Below, one piece after another: positions 44,992-57,564 of a DNA stretch of 64,000 nucleotides. The notes under the pieces were generated by a model. That model was not told the origin of the DNA. It searched no databases and saw nothing but the letters and a program-made list of their open reading frames with translations. A program made the translations under genes and the position numbers. Source of the stretch: Rutpela maculata (taxonomy: Eukaryota > Arthropoda > Insecta > Coleoptera > Cerambycidae); contig OW386285.2 in assembly GCA_936432065.2 (NCBI GenBank), forward strand, positions 140,149,235 through 140,213,234, read 5' to 3'. Position 1 is the first letter of the stretch. Each line of letters begins with the position of its first letter.

Positions 44992-47490
44992 TCAGATGGA
45001 GTTATATACATTCTTATTTTTATGAATCTCTAAAAGAGAGTAATAAATATATAGGCAAGGAATAGGCATTATACCATATTTAATAAACAATGGTTGACAG
45101 TGTTCTCTGAAAACTGCTCTAATTATAATTCTTATAGACTCTTTCTGTTCTCGAAATATTTTTATAGCACTGCTCGAGTTCCCCCAGAGTATAACCCCGT
45201 AGCTTATTTGGAAGTGTATTAATGAATAGTATACTGACAGCAACGTGTGTAGAACAGTTCTTAATCTTCGCAAAAGAAATAAATAGCTTGATAGCTTGCT
45301 TATTGCTGAGTTGCTCAATATGATTGTTCCAACTTAAAGTATCATCAAGAACTATACCGAGTAAATTAACACTTTCTCCCTTCGTTACGTCATATCTGGT
45401 AGAAAAAAATAGTTTTTGTGTTTTGTCGATTTAGTTTGAGTGCATTAGTATTATACCAAAGTTCCGCTCGACTTTCAGATTCATCAATGGTATCTTATAA
45501 ACTCTTAATATTCTTCGCAATAGCTGTGAGAGTTGCATCATCAGCAAACATAACAATACTACTAGGGAATAAGTAATAAAATAAATCATTTACATACATT
45601 ATGAACAGTAGAGGCCCCAGCACTGATCCCCGAGGCACTCTATGTTTTACCAATCTAAAATAAGATGTCATATTGTTTTGTGAGACGCATTGTTGTGTAT
45701 TCTCCAGGTATGACATTAACAGAGTTTTTCGATAATGAGAGAATGAGAGACACAGTCGAAGGCCTTGCTGAGATCACACAGCGTAATTGCAGTATGTTTA
45801 CCTTCTTCAAGGCCTTCAACTATGTCACCCACAATCTTAGAGATTGCATCTATTGTGGAACATTTTTGTCTAAAACCATATTGGCAAGCATGCAACAAGG
45901 AATATTTTTCAAAATATTTCGACAAACGATTTTTTAAAATAATTTCAATTATCTTGCCAAACACAGAGATAATCGAAATTGGTCGATAATTATCCGGGCT
46001 ATTCGAATCACCTTTCTTAAAAATAGGCACAATTCGAGCTACCTTAAAGATATCAGGAAAGTAACCCCGACTAAAACATTCATTTATTATCCGCGTTAAT
46101 GGGAGAACTAGAAAATCTATTGTTTCTTTAACAATTTTACTATTTAAATCATAAATATCTAAACTATTTGAATTTTTCAGAGAATGTATTGCATCTATGA
46201 CCTCTAAAGTGGTGACAGGTTCAAGAAAAAAAGAAATATTAGGTGTCGGAACATTCTAAAAAGTTAGAAGCATTTACGTTATTTAAAGGTAGATTATTTA
46301 TGATTTTATCGGCTACCGTTGAAAAAAAATCAACAAAGCTGTTAGGATCAACACTAGTATCAGTAATATTACTTTTCCGGCCACTATTACTTTCAAAATG
46401 AATTAATTTCCAGCTATCCCTGAATTTATTATCAGAGTTATTTATAAATAAATCGTAAGCGGTTTTTTTGGCTCTGATTATTTCATTTTTATATAAATTT
46501 TTACAAGTGAAGTGAAGCTTTATCATTAGGATCCCTTGTTGTACAATGAACCTGTTTAATGGCTGTAAGTGTATCTCTCATATTACGTAACTCGTTGCTA
46601 AACCATTGAACTGGTGCCTTCTCTCCCGAAAAACATTTTTTCAATGGAAAATGTTTATGTATTAGAGGTAGTTATTTATTAAGAAATTCGATAGAAAATT
46701 TAGATCGTAACTGAGATCGTTGAATATGTTCCAATTTATTTTTACAAGAGAAAGTTTAAGCTTTTCGATTCCCGCGGACGTGATCTTACGTTTCCATATT
46801 AACTTTGAGGCAGCGCAATTGTTATCTTTTACCAAAATATATTGACCATAATGGTCAGACAGGCATGGTTCGATTAATGCCCGTCTCAAAACAATTACCT
46901 TCTATGTTTGTCAGCACATTGTCTATACAACTAGAGCAGGTTTCACTAGCCCTGATGGTTTCTAAAATTGTTATTTCGAGCCCATATGATTTTATTAAAC
47001 AAACAAGTTCTGTTAAATTATTAGAGTGCCCAGTAAAATTTATATTAAAATCTCCTAATATGACGACTTTTTTGTAATTTTCAGAAACGGTATTTAACAA
47101 TTCCTCGAACTTACTTAAACATATATTAAATTCACCTAGGCAGGATCTATACAATGCTATAATAATTGTTTTATTGTATAACAGTTTAAGCCACAAAATT
47201 CTGCATGAATTTCGCTACAAAATTCATTAATATCTAATAATGGTCTATATTTAGAGTCACTACAAAAATTGCTACACCGCCATGTTTAATTGTCGGCCTA
47301 CAGTAGTAAGCTGCAAGGTTATAATTTTTTATTTTGATAAGTTTTATTTGGCTTTCATTAAGCCAATGTTCAGAAAGACAAACGACTGAATATTTTTGAT
47401 TTTCAAGAAAAAGAGAGAGTTGATCTACCTTATTAGAAAGACATTGTATATTGATGTGGATAATACCAGTTACTAATCTCCCTGAGTCAT
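44992..47490 (-). pseudogene. LINE ORF2: APE endonuclease plus reverse transcriptase
   Basis: Reading downward from about 47490. The endonuclease start has IIHINIQCLSNKVDQL, SEHWL with its catalytic Glu, and HGGVAIFV. Then come VVILGDFNINF (47100-47050) and SSCIDNVLTNI. A linker region is followed by the reverse transcriptase with KKGDSNSPDNYRPISIISVF (46025-45965), ITLCDLSKAFDCVSHSLI (fingers/palm), PRGSVLGPLLFIMYVNDL, and the catalytic FADD in IVMFADDATLTAI (about 45545). The thumb-like tail includes SYGVILWGNSS near 45190. Pieces lie in different frames with several stops. The enzyme nicks target DNA and copies the LINE RNA from the nick. Clade placement (CR1- or Jockey-like) is uncertain. 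Confidence 0.85.
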
Positions 47491-47719
47491 CGGTGGTGTC
47501 TTTGTAAAATCCTGTTTGGGAGGAAACTTGAATCTTCTAACTGCAGCTCCGCATGGCCAATGTCCGGATTGTAAACCTCCGTCACATGCTCAATGGGAAA
47601 TGACACCTTATAAGAAGATGAGCGTTCACTACGATTCAGATCTTCACATTCAAAATTGATTATTGGTGCGTTTAGCTTTAGTGTCGCTAACAGTTCGTCA
47701 GCTGTAGTTTCAGCACTTC

Positions 47720-48605
47720 TCCTATAAACATGTAGATATCCTTTTTTGGAATAGTCTGGACTGATTTGTTTTTTGCGGGGGATTCCGTCTAGAAGTGTTT
47801 ATATTTGTATGTGTGTTATCAGGTTTTTGTGCAGTTTTTGAATGTATTTCTTTATCAGGGTATGTGTGTTGTTTTTGTTGGGATATTCCTAGCGATTGTA
47901 GCATATTCTTTTTGTTGGGTATTTTTTTGTCTATCTAGGCTATTTAATTTAGTGCTCTGAATTGTATTTGTAACTGGACTTGTGGTCGCACTAGTAGATG
48001 GCGTTGACAGTTTAATATTGTTAAGATTGGTATTATTAAATTGTTTTAACAAGATGATTAAGTCCTCCTGTTCTTATGTTCTTTTTTCTAAATGATATGA
48101 TAGCTTACTTATGCTTTCCAGTTTATTTTCAAGAATCCGTATGTCTGATTTTAATTTCTCACAGCTGATGTCTTTAAACTGCTGTCTAGAAAAATGTCAC
48201 TTTCACTATTAATAAAACACTTTTCGTGAAGTTTAGTCACATAGCTTACTAGTTGCTTATTTGTAACACTCTTTGGCGTGTTTAAGGTTACTAGTATGTC
48301 GATTATTTCATTTTTCTTTAATTTATTTAATTCAGCAGACACAATCGCGACCTCGTCTACCGACGCCTTCTTGATATGCATATGTGGATACGATAGCGCT
48401 GAATCTAGATAGTCGATTTTGAAGTTTGGTACAAGTGTAATATCGGTACCCATACATGAGTTAAAAAGGTTTTGTTGAAGGTCGGATGCCGCTTAGTGAA
48501 CTTTTGGCCAAAAACTTTCTTATTTTCAACATAATATCCAGTAGATGTTATTCTGATTGCAACTAATATATCACATTTCACTCTTTTACGTTCACTTCCC
48601 GTCAA
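47720..48605 (-). pseudogene. LINE ORF1 remnant
   Basis: Frames at 48605-48405 and 48453-48151 overlap with a shift. The second contains VAIVSAELNKLKKNEIIDIL and is followed by a heptad-like stretch (DIRILENKLESISKLSYHL) and a Thr/Ser/Asn-rich segment to about 47720. A coiled coil and basic residues fit an RNA-binding ORF1 protein placed upstream of ORF2. No conserved domain was recognised. Confidence 0.5.
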
Positions 48606-48640
48606 AAAAAATTATCCTATTTCCACGTAGGTGGATCGTT

Positions 48641-49732
48641 AAGTATAAGTTCTAGCATGCGCAGGACGCATCACACAGTTCGGAGGTAAGGAGCAGCGTT
48701 GTTAACTAAATTATCCAATTTGGTGGGGAGATTCCATCCACTTCTAGTAACTGTTAATTTTTTATACCTATTTTCCTTTATTTTATATCTATGGAAATTA
48801 TAAAAATGAATTTTTTTGAGTTCATAGCTTATTGTTGTCTTAGGACGGCATTAGACTATAAAAGTTATTTGACGGAGATCTTTTATAAAAAATATTTTAT
48901 GAGAAATGTGATAGTGTAATAGACCAAATTTTATAAAATATCGACCATATTTTATAAAATATTACACATTTTTTATAAGATCTTTGTCAAAGAAGTTTTA
49001 TTCTAATGCGTGTCCTAGAACTAATTTAAATAGTTGTAATCATATTATGTATTCTGTTCGTGATAAAGCTATAGCAATAATACAATAAAGTAAATTTTCT
49101 GTCTGTCCATAGAAACAAAATGAACAAAATATGTATAAAAAAAATTGTTGTTACGAAAAGTGTTATTTACACAACTCACTTGAATGCTTTTTAGGTACTA
49201 AAAAGGGTGTCTACAATTTTTTACCAGTTGTTTACTTTCAGAGATACTTCGGAAAAATTTTAAAATCGCGGTGCCGTTTTTTTAACTAATAATATTGGTA
49301 ATAACCCTTTATTTCCGATAAAATACCCGGGAGACTAACATTTCTTAATGATTCTGTACTCTAATTTATACGTGATAATTACAGCGTTGCAATCTACTGG
49401 CGTTACAAATATTTAATATGATGGCCTGTTATATTAATAGTCTGAAAAGTGTGAACATTATAATGTTAACAATTTATATGCCAAAAAAGAAAAACGTTTG
49501 TGTTAATATAAATTTATAAGGATCAATTTACGATACACTACAGTGTACGTACACTATATAATATACATACATGGCAGTTAAATGGGATGTTTACCTAGGC
49601 ATTAGCTATTTCAATCACATAATGAAGGTCTAAAAACAATGAAATCCACTCATGATTTGAGTTTAATATAGGTTGTTTTTTACTTGTCAGCTAATTTTAA
49701 TGAAAAAAAAAATTTCTAAAAACAACGTTAAC
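48641..49732. other. AT-rich stretch, no gene supported
   Basis: A ~60-base imperfect inverted repeat built of TTTTATAAAA-type motifs lies at about 48880-48985. Otherwise nothing recognised. Confidence 0.35.
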
Positions 49733-49801
49733 CTGTGGCAGATTTAGGAGTAGCGGATTGACATTAGACTTCGAAAGTAAATCCTCAGCCAATGTATTTA
49801 T
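49733..49801 (-). CDS. Possible internal exon, 23 codons, unknown gene
   Basis: The minus strand has an acceptor AATATTTCAG, a 69-base open segment reading INTLAEDLLSKSNVNPLLLN then LPQ, and a donor CAG-GTTAAC. Both ends fall between codons and the other two frames are closed. The residues look like an amphipathic helix. It could belong to the same minus-strand gene as the 57 kb exons, but no phase-matched chain across the 7 kb gap could be proven. Confidence 0.35.
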
Positions 49802-51579
49802 CTGAAATATTTTGAGATAAGTTTACCTATATGTTGTTATATAACTTAGCAAAATCAACAAAATTAGACTTAGTAAAATTTTTCTAAACTTTTTCTTCTT
49901 GTCTATTCGTAATAGGACAATGAATTTTAGTATTTTGAGTTACATAGTTACATTAGTTTCTTTCATATTAATATTACCCTCACGCGACGTATTTTCAAAA
50001 TAAGTTTCTTTAATATCTGCAATTTGTAGCATGATAACTAATTTCAGGAGAGAGCAAATTGAAATCCTTCGTACGAACAACTTTAATTTTGACATTTATT
50101 CAAAGTCTCCACCGTAAATAATTTAAAATAGCGATCTTCGCTGTTTGAAATGTGTCTTTCTCAAGATTACATTAAAATAGTTGATGTTGATGGATGCCAT
50201 CCTAGAACGAAAGCTTAGACATCGCAGAAAAGTTACTGGTTTCATAGCTACTTTATCACTCGATTGTATGAAGAAAGATCTGCTGATTACGAATTTGGAT
50301 AGAGTTTTTGTGTGAAGGTGTAGCAAAATAATAAAACAATAATTAATATTTTTCAATTTTATTAACTATATAGAGATTTACCTAAATTTATTATAATTAT
50401 TTATATTCATCAATGTTTGAGTCATTTTCATCTTTTTACACAAATACATGCAAGCATGCGATGTCCAACGACTTAAGAAATATGCGTGAATATAAAAAAA
50501 GTAGAAATATCATGATTATTCCTTTGTAATTGAAAATATTGAAAAGATTTTACCTCCAAACGAGCAATGTCGTAATGAGGCGCGCTCCTTATTTGGGTCA
50601 TATCTCCTTCTCAATTAACACTAAAAATCATCTAAAAAAAAGCATTTTGAAGGTCTCTTAATCCTCTTTAAAGTCAAGTATGTGGAAACAGAACAAAGGT
50701 TGCCAGTTTTTCTATATTCATCTTAAATGAGTCAATTTAAAAAAAATGTTAAGAGTTCATTTCAAACACGTCTGTCTCCTAAGCTATTATCTTTATCAAA
50801 ACAATAAAAAAAGCGTCGTTTGTCTTAGTTCATTGCCATTTTTGTCTCTAGTAACATTCAGCTAAGATGCTTCCCTGCTAAGTTATTTAACCTTAAAGCC
50901 AAAAAAAAAAATCTTTTTTTTTTAAATTTTCAAAACACATTAAGTGTAATATCTTGTAGATAATGTATTAATCATGATCAAAAAATTTGAGCGTATACAT
51001 AATAGTTAGGACTAACAAAAAACATGACTTATATTTTTTTTAATTTGGAATTTACTGGAACCAAAGAACAGGCACTTTTTTTGTGAAAAATCGAAATTTT
51101 GCCTTTATTTTTCTTGTATTATTTTTGGTTTTGCAAATATCAAAATTTGCTAAAAGAAAATTTTAAGCTACTGTAATAAGCTTTAATTTGATTCAAGGTA
51201 CATGTTAAAAGGTTTTTTTTTAACCAAAGAAAGTTATGACTGTTGGAAGAGCGTGACCTTTTCAGGGCTACGTTCAAATGCACCTAATATTAATTGTATC
51301 TTGGCAACGATGAGCCTAAACAAATTTTTATTTTATGAATTTTATTTGTTATTTCATAATCTAACTTTCTAGTCATGACAAACTTTTTCGAAAATATCGT
51401 CCTCTTACAAATCAATGTTTTTTGCTTAAAAATCAATGTTTTTAACCCCCTGTAACTCGGCGGGTATTATAGCAAAAATAACTTTATAGGGTTTTTTTGG
51501 GGTGGAATTCGACGATATACACGTTCCAATAGTCACTTTTTTTCGAAACCTTTGAATTGGTAAAACTCACCCCGTTTTT
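49802..51579. other. No gene supported
   Basis: A minus-strand frame at 50356-50123 (containing QSSDKVAMKPVTFLRCLSF) could accept the two-base overhang of the 57.06 kb exon, but its acceptor (CAGCAG after a purine-containing tract) is weak. 50800-51560 is T/A-rich with no frames. Confidence 0.3.
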
Positions 51580-52540
51580 AATATATTATATTTGACTCAT
51601 TTTGAATCAAATTATCCAAAAATATTTGAATTTAAAACTGATATAGAATCAGAAGTGAGATTACCAAGTGACTGTACTATATATAATCCATATGTTTCTG
51701 ATTTTCCAGTTTTCCCAAATACGAAATTGTACGCTGACGACACAGCTATGTATGCACACAAGCGGCGAATATGTTACTGAAATATGGCCCGTGCCGCGGT
51801 GTATTACGAGCAGTGGAAGACTCGTGTAAACGTTGAAAGTCGGAAAAGCGATAGTCTTCAAGCGTAGATTCTTTGAGAATGAAATTTTAACACCCATTTC
51901 GGTCAAGGGAAATCAAATTTCAACTAAGAACTACGTGAAGTATTTGAGGCTACATCTGAACCAACGACTGATATTCAACAAGCATATTAACAAAACTATA
52001 AGAACAGTTTATTCTATGTCCAGGAGTTTGTATCCGCTCCTGACCAAAAATAACACTCTAAGTCGACAAAATACGAAATTGGTTTACATCACCGTAGTGA
52101 GGTCGGCCGTAACTCCGAGACAACACTAAAAGTAGTGGAGGACAAATTATGCGCCTCAAATTCTTTAAGATATACCTCCCTGAAAGATTAATATACACGT
52201 TGTTACAACCTATCGGATTACGTTCAACAAATCTCTCAAAAAGTCTATGCATTCAAACTGGGTGACAATCCGCTAACAAACAACATTACCCAGATCAGAG
52301 AGCATAATGCCCCCTTTAGAATAAATAACACTCTGCCATACTAGGCGTTATCCATCTTTACGCAAGCCATCTAGTCTTACATTCTCTTTCTAACCCTTCA
52401 TTAACGATAACATTAATTTCTCATTTTCTGTTCTGTCCTCTCACCTTCATTGTTCTAAATTATTATTCCTAATTATAATCTTTATTTTATCTTAATTTCT
52501 ACATTTGATAATATTTTAAACTATAAATTAAGCAGTTTGA
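51580..52540 (+). pseudogene. Jockey-like LINE, C-terminal half of reverse transcriptase
   Basis: Plus strand reads NPYVSDFPVFPNTKLYADDT (catalytic YADD), then after stops and shifts YVKYLRLHLNQRLIFNKHI and RSLYPLLTKNNTLSRQNTKL, ending with a decayed tail (KVYAFKLGDNPL, near 52240-52275). These are the palm and thumb blocks of Jockey/R1-type LINEs. The 5' part, including the endonuclease, is missing, as in a 5'-truncated insertion. At least four lesions. Confidence 0.75.
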
Positions 52541-52833
52541 CATCAGCTCCATTCTGTTTTCATCATTTTTTGCAGTGGGATTTTATGTTTGGTACTTTTC
52601 CATGTCAGCAGTGCACTTTACCTCCGGTTATTATTAAGTTTTAGTATCCATTTTTTGGAAATATTTGATAATACCTTTTTCAATTTGCCCTCTGGCGAAA
52701 GGTGTTTGAGTTTTAATGTTTTATATGTTGTATATGTGTAATCCAGACCCCGCTCCGTTCTGTCCTTCATCCGAACACGGGGATTTGTAATACATTGTAT
52801 TTTACATAAAAAAAATGTGTTTATACTCCCTTT

Positions 52834-53263
52834 TGTAAACACCCTGTATCGTGGATCCGGAAATTATATCACCAGAGTAACACTAAACACTAATTTATTA
52901 ACTTACGCACTAATTACAACAATTAATTACTTTACTAATATTCCACTAAGTACTATAATTCACTACTTTAGTCACTTGATCACTTTACTATCTTCCTGAT
53001 CTTACTGAACTTGCTATCAGAACTAAAACTGTACATTGTGAGCTTCTCCGTGCCTTTATATACCCGAAGATGAGAGATCCAGAATAGTCTGTCATGATGT
53101 CATCACTCTCTAGATATTTCCAGAAATCCAGATTATAACACCGCGTGCGCCATCTCTAGGATGATTGCTGAACCAACCAACTGAATTGTTCTTTGTTTAT
53201 TGTCTACCTTTTGAATTTAGAGGGAACGCTCATAGATGCCTCTGGGGATATAAACATCTAACA
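52834..53263 (-). mobile_element. Probable solo LTR
   Basis: Read on the minus strand the block starts TGTTAGATGTTTATATCCCC and ends TGTTTACA, so it has the TG...CA borders of an LTR. It contains a TATA box in GGGTATATAAAGGCACGGAG, then about 130 bases later AATAAA within GTTAATAAATTAG, in the promoter-then-polyadenylation order of an LTR. No primer-binding site, polypurine tract or gag/pol sequence flanks it, and no 4-6-bp target duplication was found. Solo LTRs arise by recombination between the two LTRs of one element. Confidence 0.5.
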
Positions 53264-54170
53264 ATAATAATAAAAGTTTTGCTTGAATTAGATGAAACTA
53301 AAATTGCAATCTTAAAGTCGCTGTAATTTATAGACCATCCTCCTAGGTGTGGCTTCCACGTCCTATAAATTAGCAATCCTCAGCATGACAAAGAAATGTT
53401 TTTTGATACATTTACTATTAAATTGTATAAAATAGCTAAATTTAATTCATGTGGTAATATTTCGAAATTGAAATCTTTGTTCTATAATGCATGCATGCCT
53501 TCAATTTAGATTCTTTTTCTTAGAAGTACTCTTGATGTTCGAAACAAAAACCAAATGTTCACGCTACAACGATTTGCTGAGTATAAATAATAAACGTAAG
53601 CATTGCCACCTTCATTGGAGTGTTTATTTCTCTAATTTGAAAGTTGAATGTAACGAACACGAACCAAGTACTCGCATAACAGAAACCTAGATAATTTGAA
53701 ACGACATAAAAAACTCACAGTATTAGTTTTCTAACGAAGGTAATACGATGTTATGACTCTTTACAACTTCCTGATGTCCACGTTTTTTAGGCAGCAATTA
53801 CCTTTAAACAGCCGTTATAAAATTCTTTTTCTGTTGTATTTGGTCTAAGTGTATACCTACATGAAGAAAAAGCATACAAAATAGCCATTTTAGGTAATGG
53901 GTAACCGGCAGCATTGTATACTTAAAATAATGTAAGCCGCAATTAAGAATATGAAATTTGTGTCCGTGAAATTAAATAAAAAACTCCAATTAAATTAATA
54001 TAATTGATAATTTATGAAATAATATCTTAAAAAAGACAGAAGCGGCAGGCCATTGGCCTAAACTGATTATCCAACCATAATATTAATAAGTAATATTCAT
54101 AATTTCGAATGTGATTAATATCAATATAATTGGCAATTTGAAAATAATAATTTAAATATAGGGTATTTTT
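53264..54170. other. Spacer with one possible plus-strand terminal exon
   Basis: After a good acceptor (TTCTTTTTCTTAG at about 53523) the plus strand is open for 55 codons to the stop at 53688-53690 (for example NDLLSINNKRKHCHLHWSVY). It is unplaced and no family was recognised. Remainder AT-rich. Confidence 0.25.
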
Positions 54171-54927
54171 ACTTCCACATCCAGTGGAAGTATAGTAACG
54201 ACAAAAAATTTTTTTAAAATTTGTATTGTTCGAATAGGCTTAGAATGTCACGAAACGTCGAGATTTTAAGTTTGAGCGAAAAAAAAAATTTCTGTCTGTC
54301 GGTCTGTCTGTCGGTCTGTCTGTCGGTCTGTCTGTCGGTCTGTCTGTCGGTCTGTCTGTCGGTCTGTCTGTAACTTTTTTTGTGCGCACGTTTACTCTGG
54401 AATCGTTTGAGATATTGACTTGAAATTTGGTACACATATGTACTTTAACGAGATCTAGAACTAGATTGTATTTTCGTCTTGTTCCGTCGAAGGGTTGGGG
54501 GGTAAATTGGGGTAAATTTGGGGAAAATAGGTAAATCAAGCAGGTAAGAGTCCATAAAATTGGTATTTAGTATATACAAGAGAAGCTGAGGTCTCAAAAA
54601 AAAAATTTTGGCATTAGCCACCCCCATTACCACCCCTACCCCATTATTAAAGGGGATGAAAAAAATGTGATTTAGGGTGTGTACAAGAACCAGAAACCTC
54701 AAAATGTTTTTTTACTTCATCCACCCCCACTACCACCCCCTATCACCACCCCCACCCCGCTACCGATGTGGGGTATCGTTTTATGGGTTTTTGGGGTAGA
54801 GGATTTCAAATATTATATTATTAAAGTTCCATAAACAATTATTTTCACGTACAAAATTTTTTCGTTGTGAATGACTTAGATAAAAAATTTAGATGTGGAA
54901 GTAGTGATTCCTTGGGCAGCGGTTTTT
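54171..54927 (+). repeat. ACTTCC-family repeat, full-length copy
   Basis: The most complete copy: 5' ACTTCCACATCCAGTGGAAG, TTGTTCGAATAGGC, a 12-base CTGTCTGTCGGT array of about seven units (54291-54372), GTGCGCACG, GATATTGACTTGAAATTTGG, GGGGTAAATTGGGGTAAATT, CACCCCCATTACCACCCC, TGTGGGGTATCGTTTTATGG, and the 3' GATGTGGAAGTAGTGATTCC then TTGGGCAGCGG. Confidence 0.92.
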
Positions 54928-55304
54928 AAATACAGTACTTATAAAAATTTAGTATTCATAACTAATATAATTTACAATTTTACATATTTTCAAAAATTTT
55001 ACACAAATTTTAAAAATGATACATTATTAAAAGTAAGGAAATGAAGAAGTACTATATCAGAATAGGAAGAAAATAATATTAATAGTACCGATGCCATCAA
55101 AGTGCAGAAATATCTTTAAGGTAATATTCTGAGCCTTTGCTATTGAAGCACAATTATTTCAAAGCTATCATTTATTTACGGTCGAATAAATAAGTTTGAT
55201 ATAGCTAGCTTTTATTATTCCAGTTGAAAATATCTTTCAAATGCGATACCACAACACGTAATTAACAAAACTTCCCTCTCTATTTTTTGTACTTTCTATT
55301 TATT

Positions 55305-56016
55305 ACTTCCACGTCCAGTGGAAGTATAGTAGCGACAAAAAAATTTTTAAAAATTTTTATCGTCCAAATAGGCTTAAAATGTCATGAAACGTCAAGATTT
55401 TAAGTTTGAGCGAAAAAAAATGTTCTGTCTGTCTGCCGGTCTGTCTGTCGGTCTGTCTGTCGGTCTGTCTGTAACTTTTTTTTGTGCGCACGTTTACTCT
55501 GGAACCGTTTGAGATATTGACTTGAAATTTGGTACACCAATTTGTACTTTAACGAGGTCTAGAACTAGATTAAATTTTCATCCTGTTCCGTCGAAGGGTT
55601 GGGGGGTAAATTAGGGTAAATTTGGGGTAAATAGGTAGATCAAGCAGGTAAGAGTCCATAAAATTGGTATTTAGTATATACAAGAGAAGCTAAGGTCTCA
55701 AAAAAAAATTTTGGCTTTAGCCACCCCCATTACCACCCACACCTCATTATTAAAGGAGATGAAAAAAAATGTGATTTAGTGTGTGTACAAGAACCAGAAA
55801 CCTCAAAATATTTTTTTACTTCATCCACCTCCCACTACCACCCCCTATCACCACCCCCACCCCACTACCGATGCGGGGTATCGTTTTATGGGTTTTTGGG
55901 GTAGAGGATTTCAAATATTATATTATTAAAGTTCCATAAACAATTATTTTCACATACGAAATTTTTTTGTTGTGAGTGACTTGGATAGAAAATCTGGATG
56001 TGGAAGTAGTGATTCG
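55305..56016 (+). repeat. ACTTCC-family repeat, full-length except last bases
   Basis: Same order as the 54171 copy with a shorter CTGT/CGGT array (about 55424-55472). It ends GGATGTGGAAGTAGTGATTC and lacks the final GGGCAGCGG. About 380 bases separate it from the previous copy in the same orientation. Confidence 0.9.
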
Positions 56017-56400
56017 GTTTTTTTTGACAGTTGTGTTAATTACATGAGAAATATTATTGCCACTCATCACAATTTTCTATATTTTTTTAGAGTGACCATT
56101 CTGTATGTTTTTCGTATTTTTCTTCCTTGACAGTTGTGTTAACTATATACCGAAGATTATTGTTCTCCGTCACATTTTTTTTCATTATTTTTTTTAGATT
56201 TTTCTTCTTTAACAGTTGTGTCAACTGCATCCAAAATATTATCGTCCTGTGTCACATTATTTTGTTCTTTCTAGGGTGACCGCCTCATACATTTTTTTTA
56301 TATTCTACTTCCTTGACAAATGTGTTAATTCCATGCGAAATAGTATCGTCTTCCGTCACATTTTTTTTTTTTTAGGGTGACCACCCTGTATAACTTAAAT
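56017..56400 (+). repeat. Degenerate ~95-100-bp tandem repeat, about four units
   Basis: Each unit runs TTGACAGTTGTGTTAACT (start), CGAAATATTATCGTC, CGTCACATTTTTTTT, then AGGGTGACC near its end; starts are near 56026, 56129, 56217 and 56315. The last unit ends GACCACCCTGTATA. The array begins right at the truncated 3' end of the ACTTCC copy. Confidence 0.75.
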
Positions 56401-57062
56401 AAATGATTTAAGTATTTTCAATATATTTTTTTGCTTTAAAATGCTAGGAATCCTATCGTGTAATTCAATACTTCGTCAGCATTTATTAGTTGCTTTGCTG
56501 TATTCTACAATAATGTGATTTGACTGAAAAAGTACCCTCAACTGCGTTTCAGACACTTTTTGTTGAATCACATCAAACTCGGGCAGTTTTTAGGCAACAC
56601 ATTTTCATGTGCTGAATTTTCAATCATTTTTAATGCACTTAACATATTACCACAGAAAATTTCATTGCTTTTGTATAAGTAATAAATTATAATTTAAAAA
56701 AAAACAGGTTTTTAAAAAATAACTGGTCCGCCATCTTTGGGAGTCCGCCATATTGGATTTAGAATGACGTCACTTAGCTAACCATGCATTGTCATCCAAA
56801 CTAAACATGTATGCAAAATTTCAGCTCAATCGGTTGGGGATAACTGTTTTAAAATTCAGTTGCAAGATTTGACCCATACTAACAAGGCAAGTTAAATAAA
56901 AACTTGTAAAAAATTCTCCATTTGTTACAATTCCTAAAGTCAGATGGCGTCTATTCAGAACAAAGATCTTTGACCAACAACAGTAGGAACTTGTAAATTT
57001 CACATTCTAAGATTTAACAACACAGCAAAGTAAAGGTTACAAAATACCACGACTTACTATAC
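56401..57062. other. Intron-like or repeat sequence, no gene supported
   Basis: 56730-56930 contains phrases I recall as common in insect repeats (TCAGCTCAATCGGTTGGGG; GCAAGATTTGACCCATACTA) and a TGACGTCA. No frame supported. Confidence 0.35.
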
Positions 57063-57147
57063 CTCGTCCAGTTAGAAATGAAGTGGAGTAATCCGTAGTC
57101 CCAGTGAAATTGTACCAAGTCGTCAACACCGATCAATGTAATCCGAC
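57063..57147 (-). CDS. Probable internal exon of an unidentified minus-strand gene
   Basis: The minus strand has a strong acceptor (CCTTTTTTATTAACAG), an 85-base open segment reading RITLIGVDDLVQFHWDYGLL then HFISNWTR, and a donor GAG-GTATAG. It needs one base from the previous exon and passes two on. The exon 57565-57601 upstream supplies exactly one base, so phases agree. The other two frames contain stops. Residue make-up is strongly protein-like. I do not recognise the protein. No repeat overlaps it. Confidence 0.45.
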
Positions 57148-57564
57148 CTGTTAATAAAAAAGGTTGCAACTACGAAGGTAGTGATGTTAGCGAAAGTGAA
57201 TAATTCTAGATTTAGTGTTAAATGTATTAATGTAATTTCTCCATTTTTGTGCATTGTATTCATATTATTACTATTAGTTAATGTTAATTTCATAATAAAT
57301 TATGAAATTAACATGCTTACGTCCTCTTATAAGCAAGTGAATAATTTTTAGATAAGGCGATGTATTTTTCACACCGGTAAACAATAAAAGTACTCATTGT
57401 TTTTCATAATTCTTTATCAAAAAACGTATAAATGAACATATTGGTCAATATTATTCAAGGAAAATAGAAGACGTTCATTCATGGGAGTCATCTTTCATGG
57501 CATTTGAAAATAACCACGAAAGTGCTAGAATAAAAATAACACCTAATATTCTATAATTACTCAC

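Larger units (their letters stand above)
44531..48640 (-). mobile_element. Non-LTR retrotransposon (LINE), nearly full length, broken
   Basis: About 4.1 kb on the minus strand: ORF1 remnant, endonuclease, reverse transcriptase, 3' region, then a (TATC)n tail, seen as GATA units at 44531-44565 on the plus strand. A microsatellite tail and an APE-type endonuclease are features of CR1/Jockey-group LINEs. Many stops and frameshifts show it is old. The 5' border near 48640 is approximate. Confidence 0.85.

Noticed and set aside
54214..54539. Frames of repeated TDRQ/TDRP
   Set aside because: Translation of the CTGTCTGTCGGT array in an ACTTCC copy; not conserved between copies.
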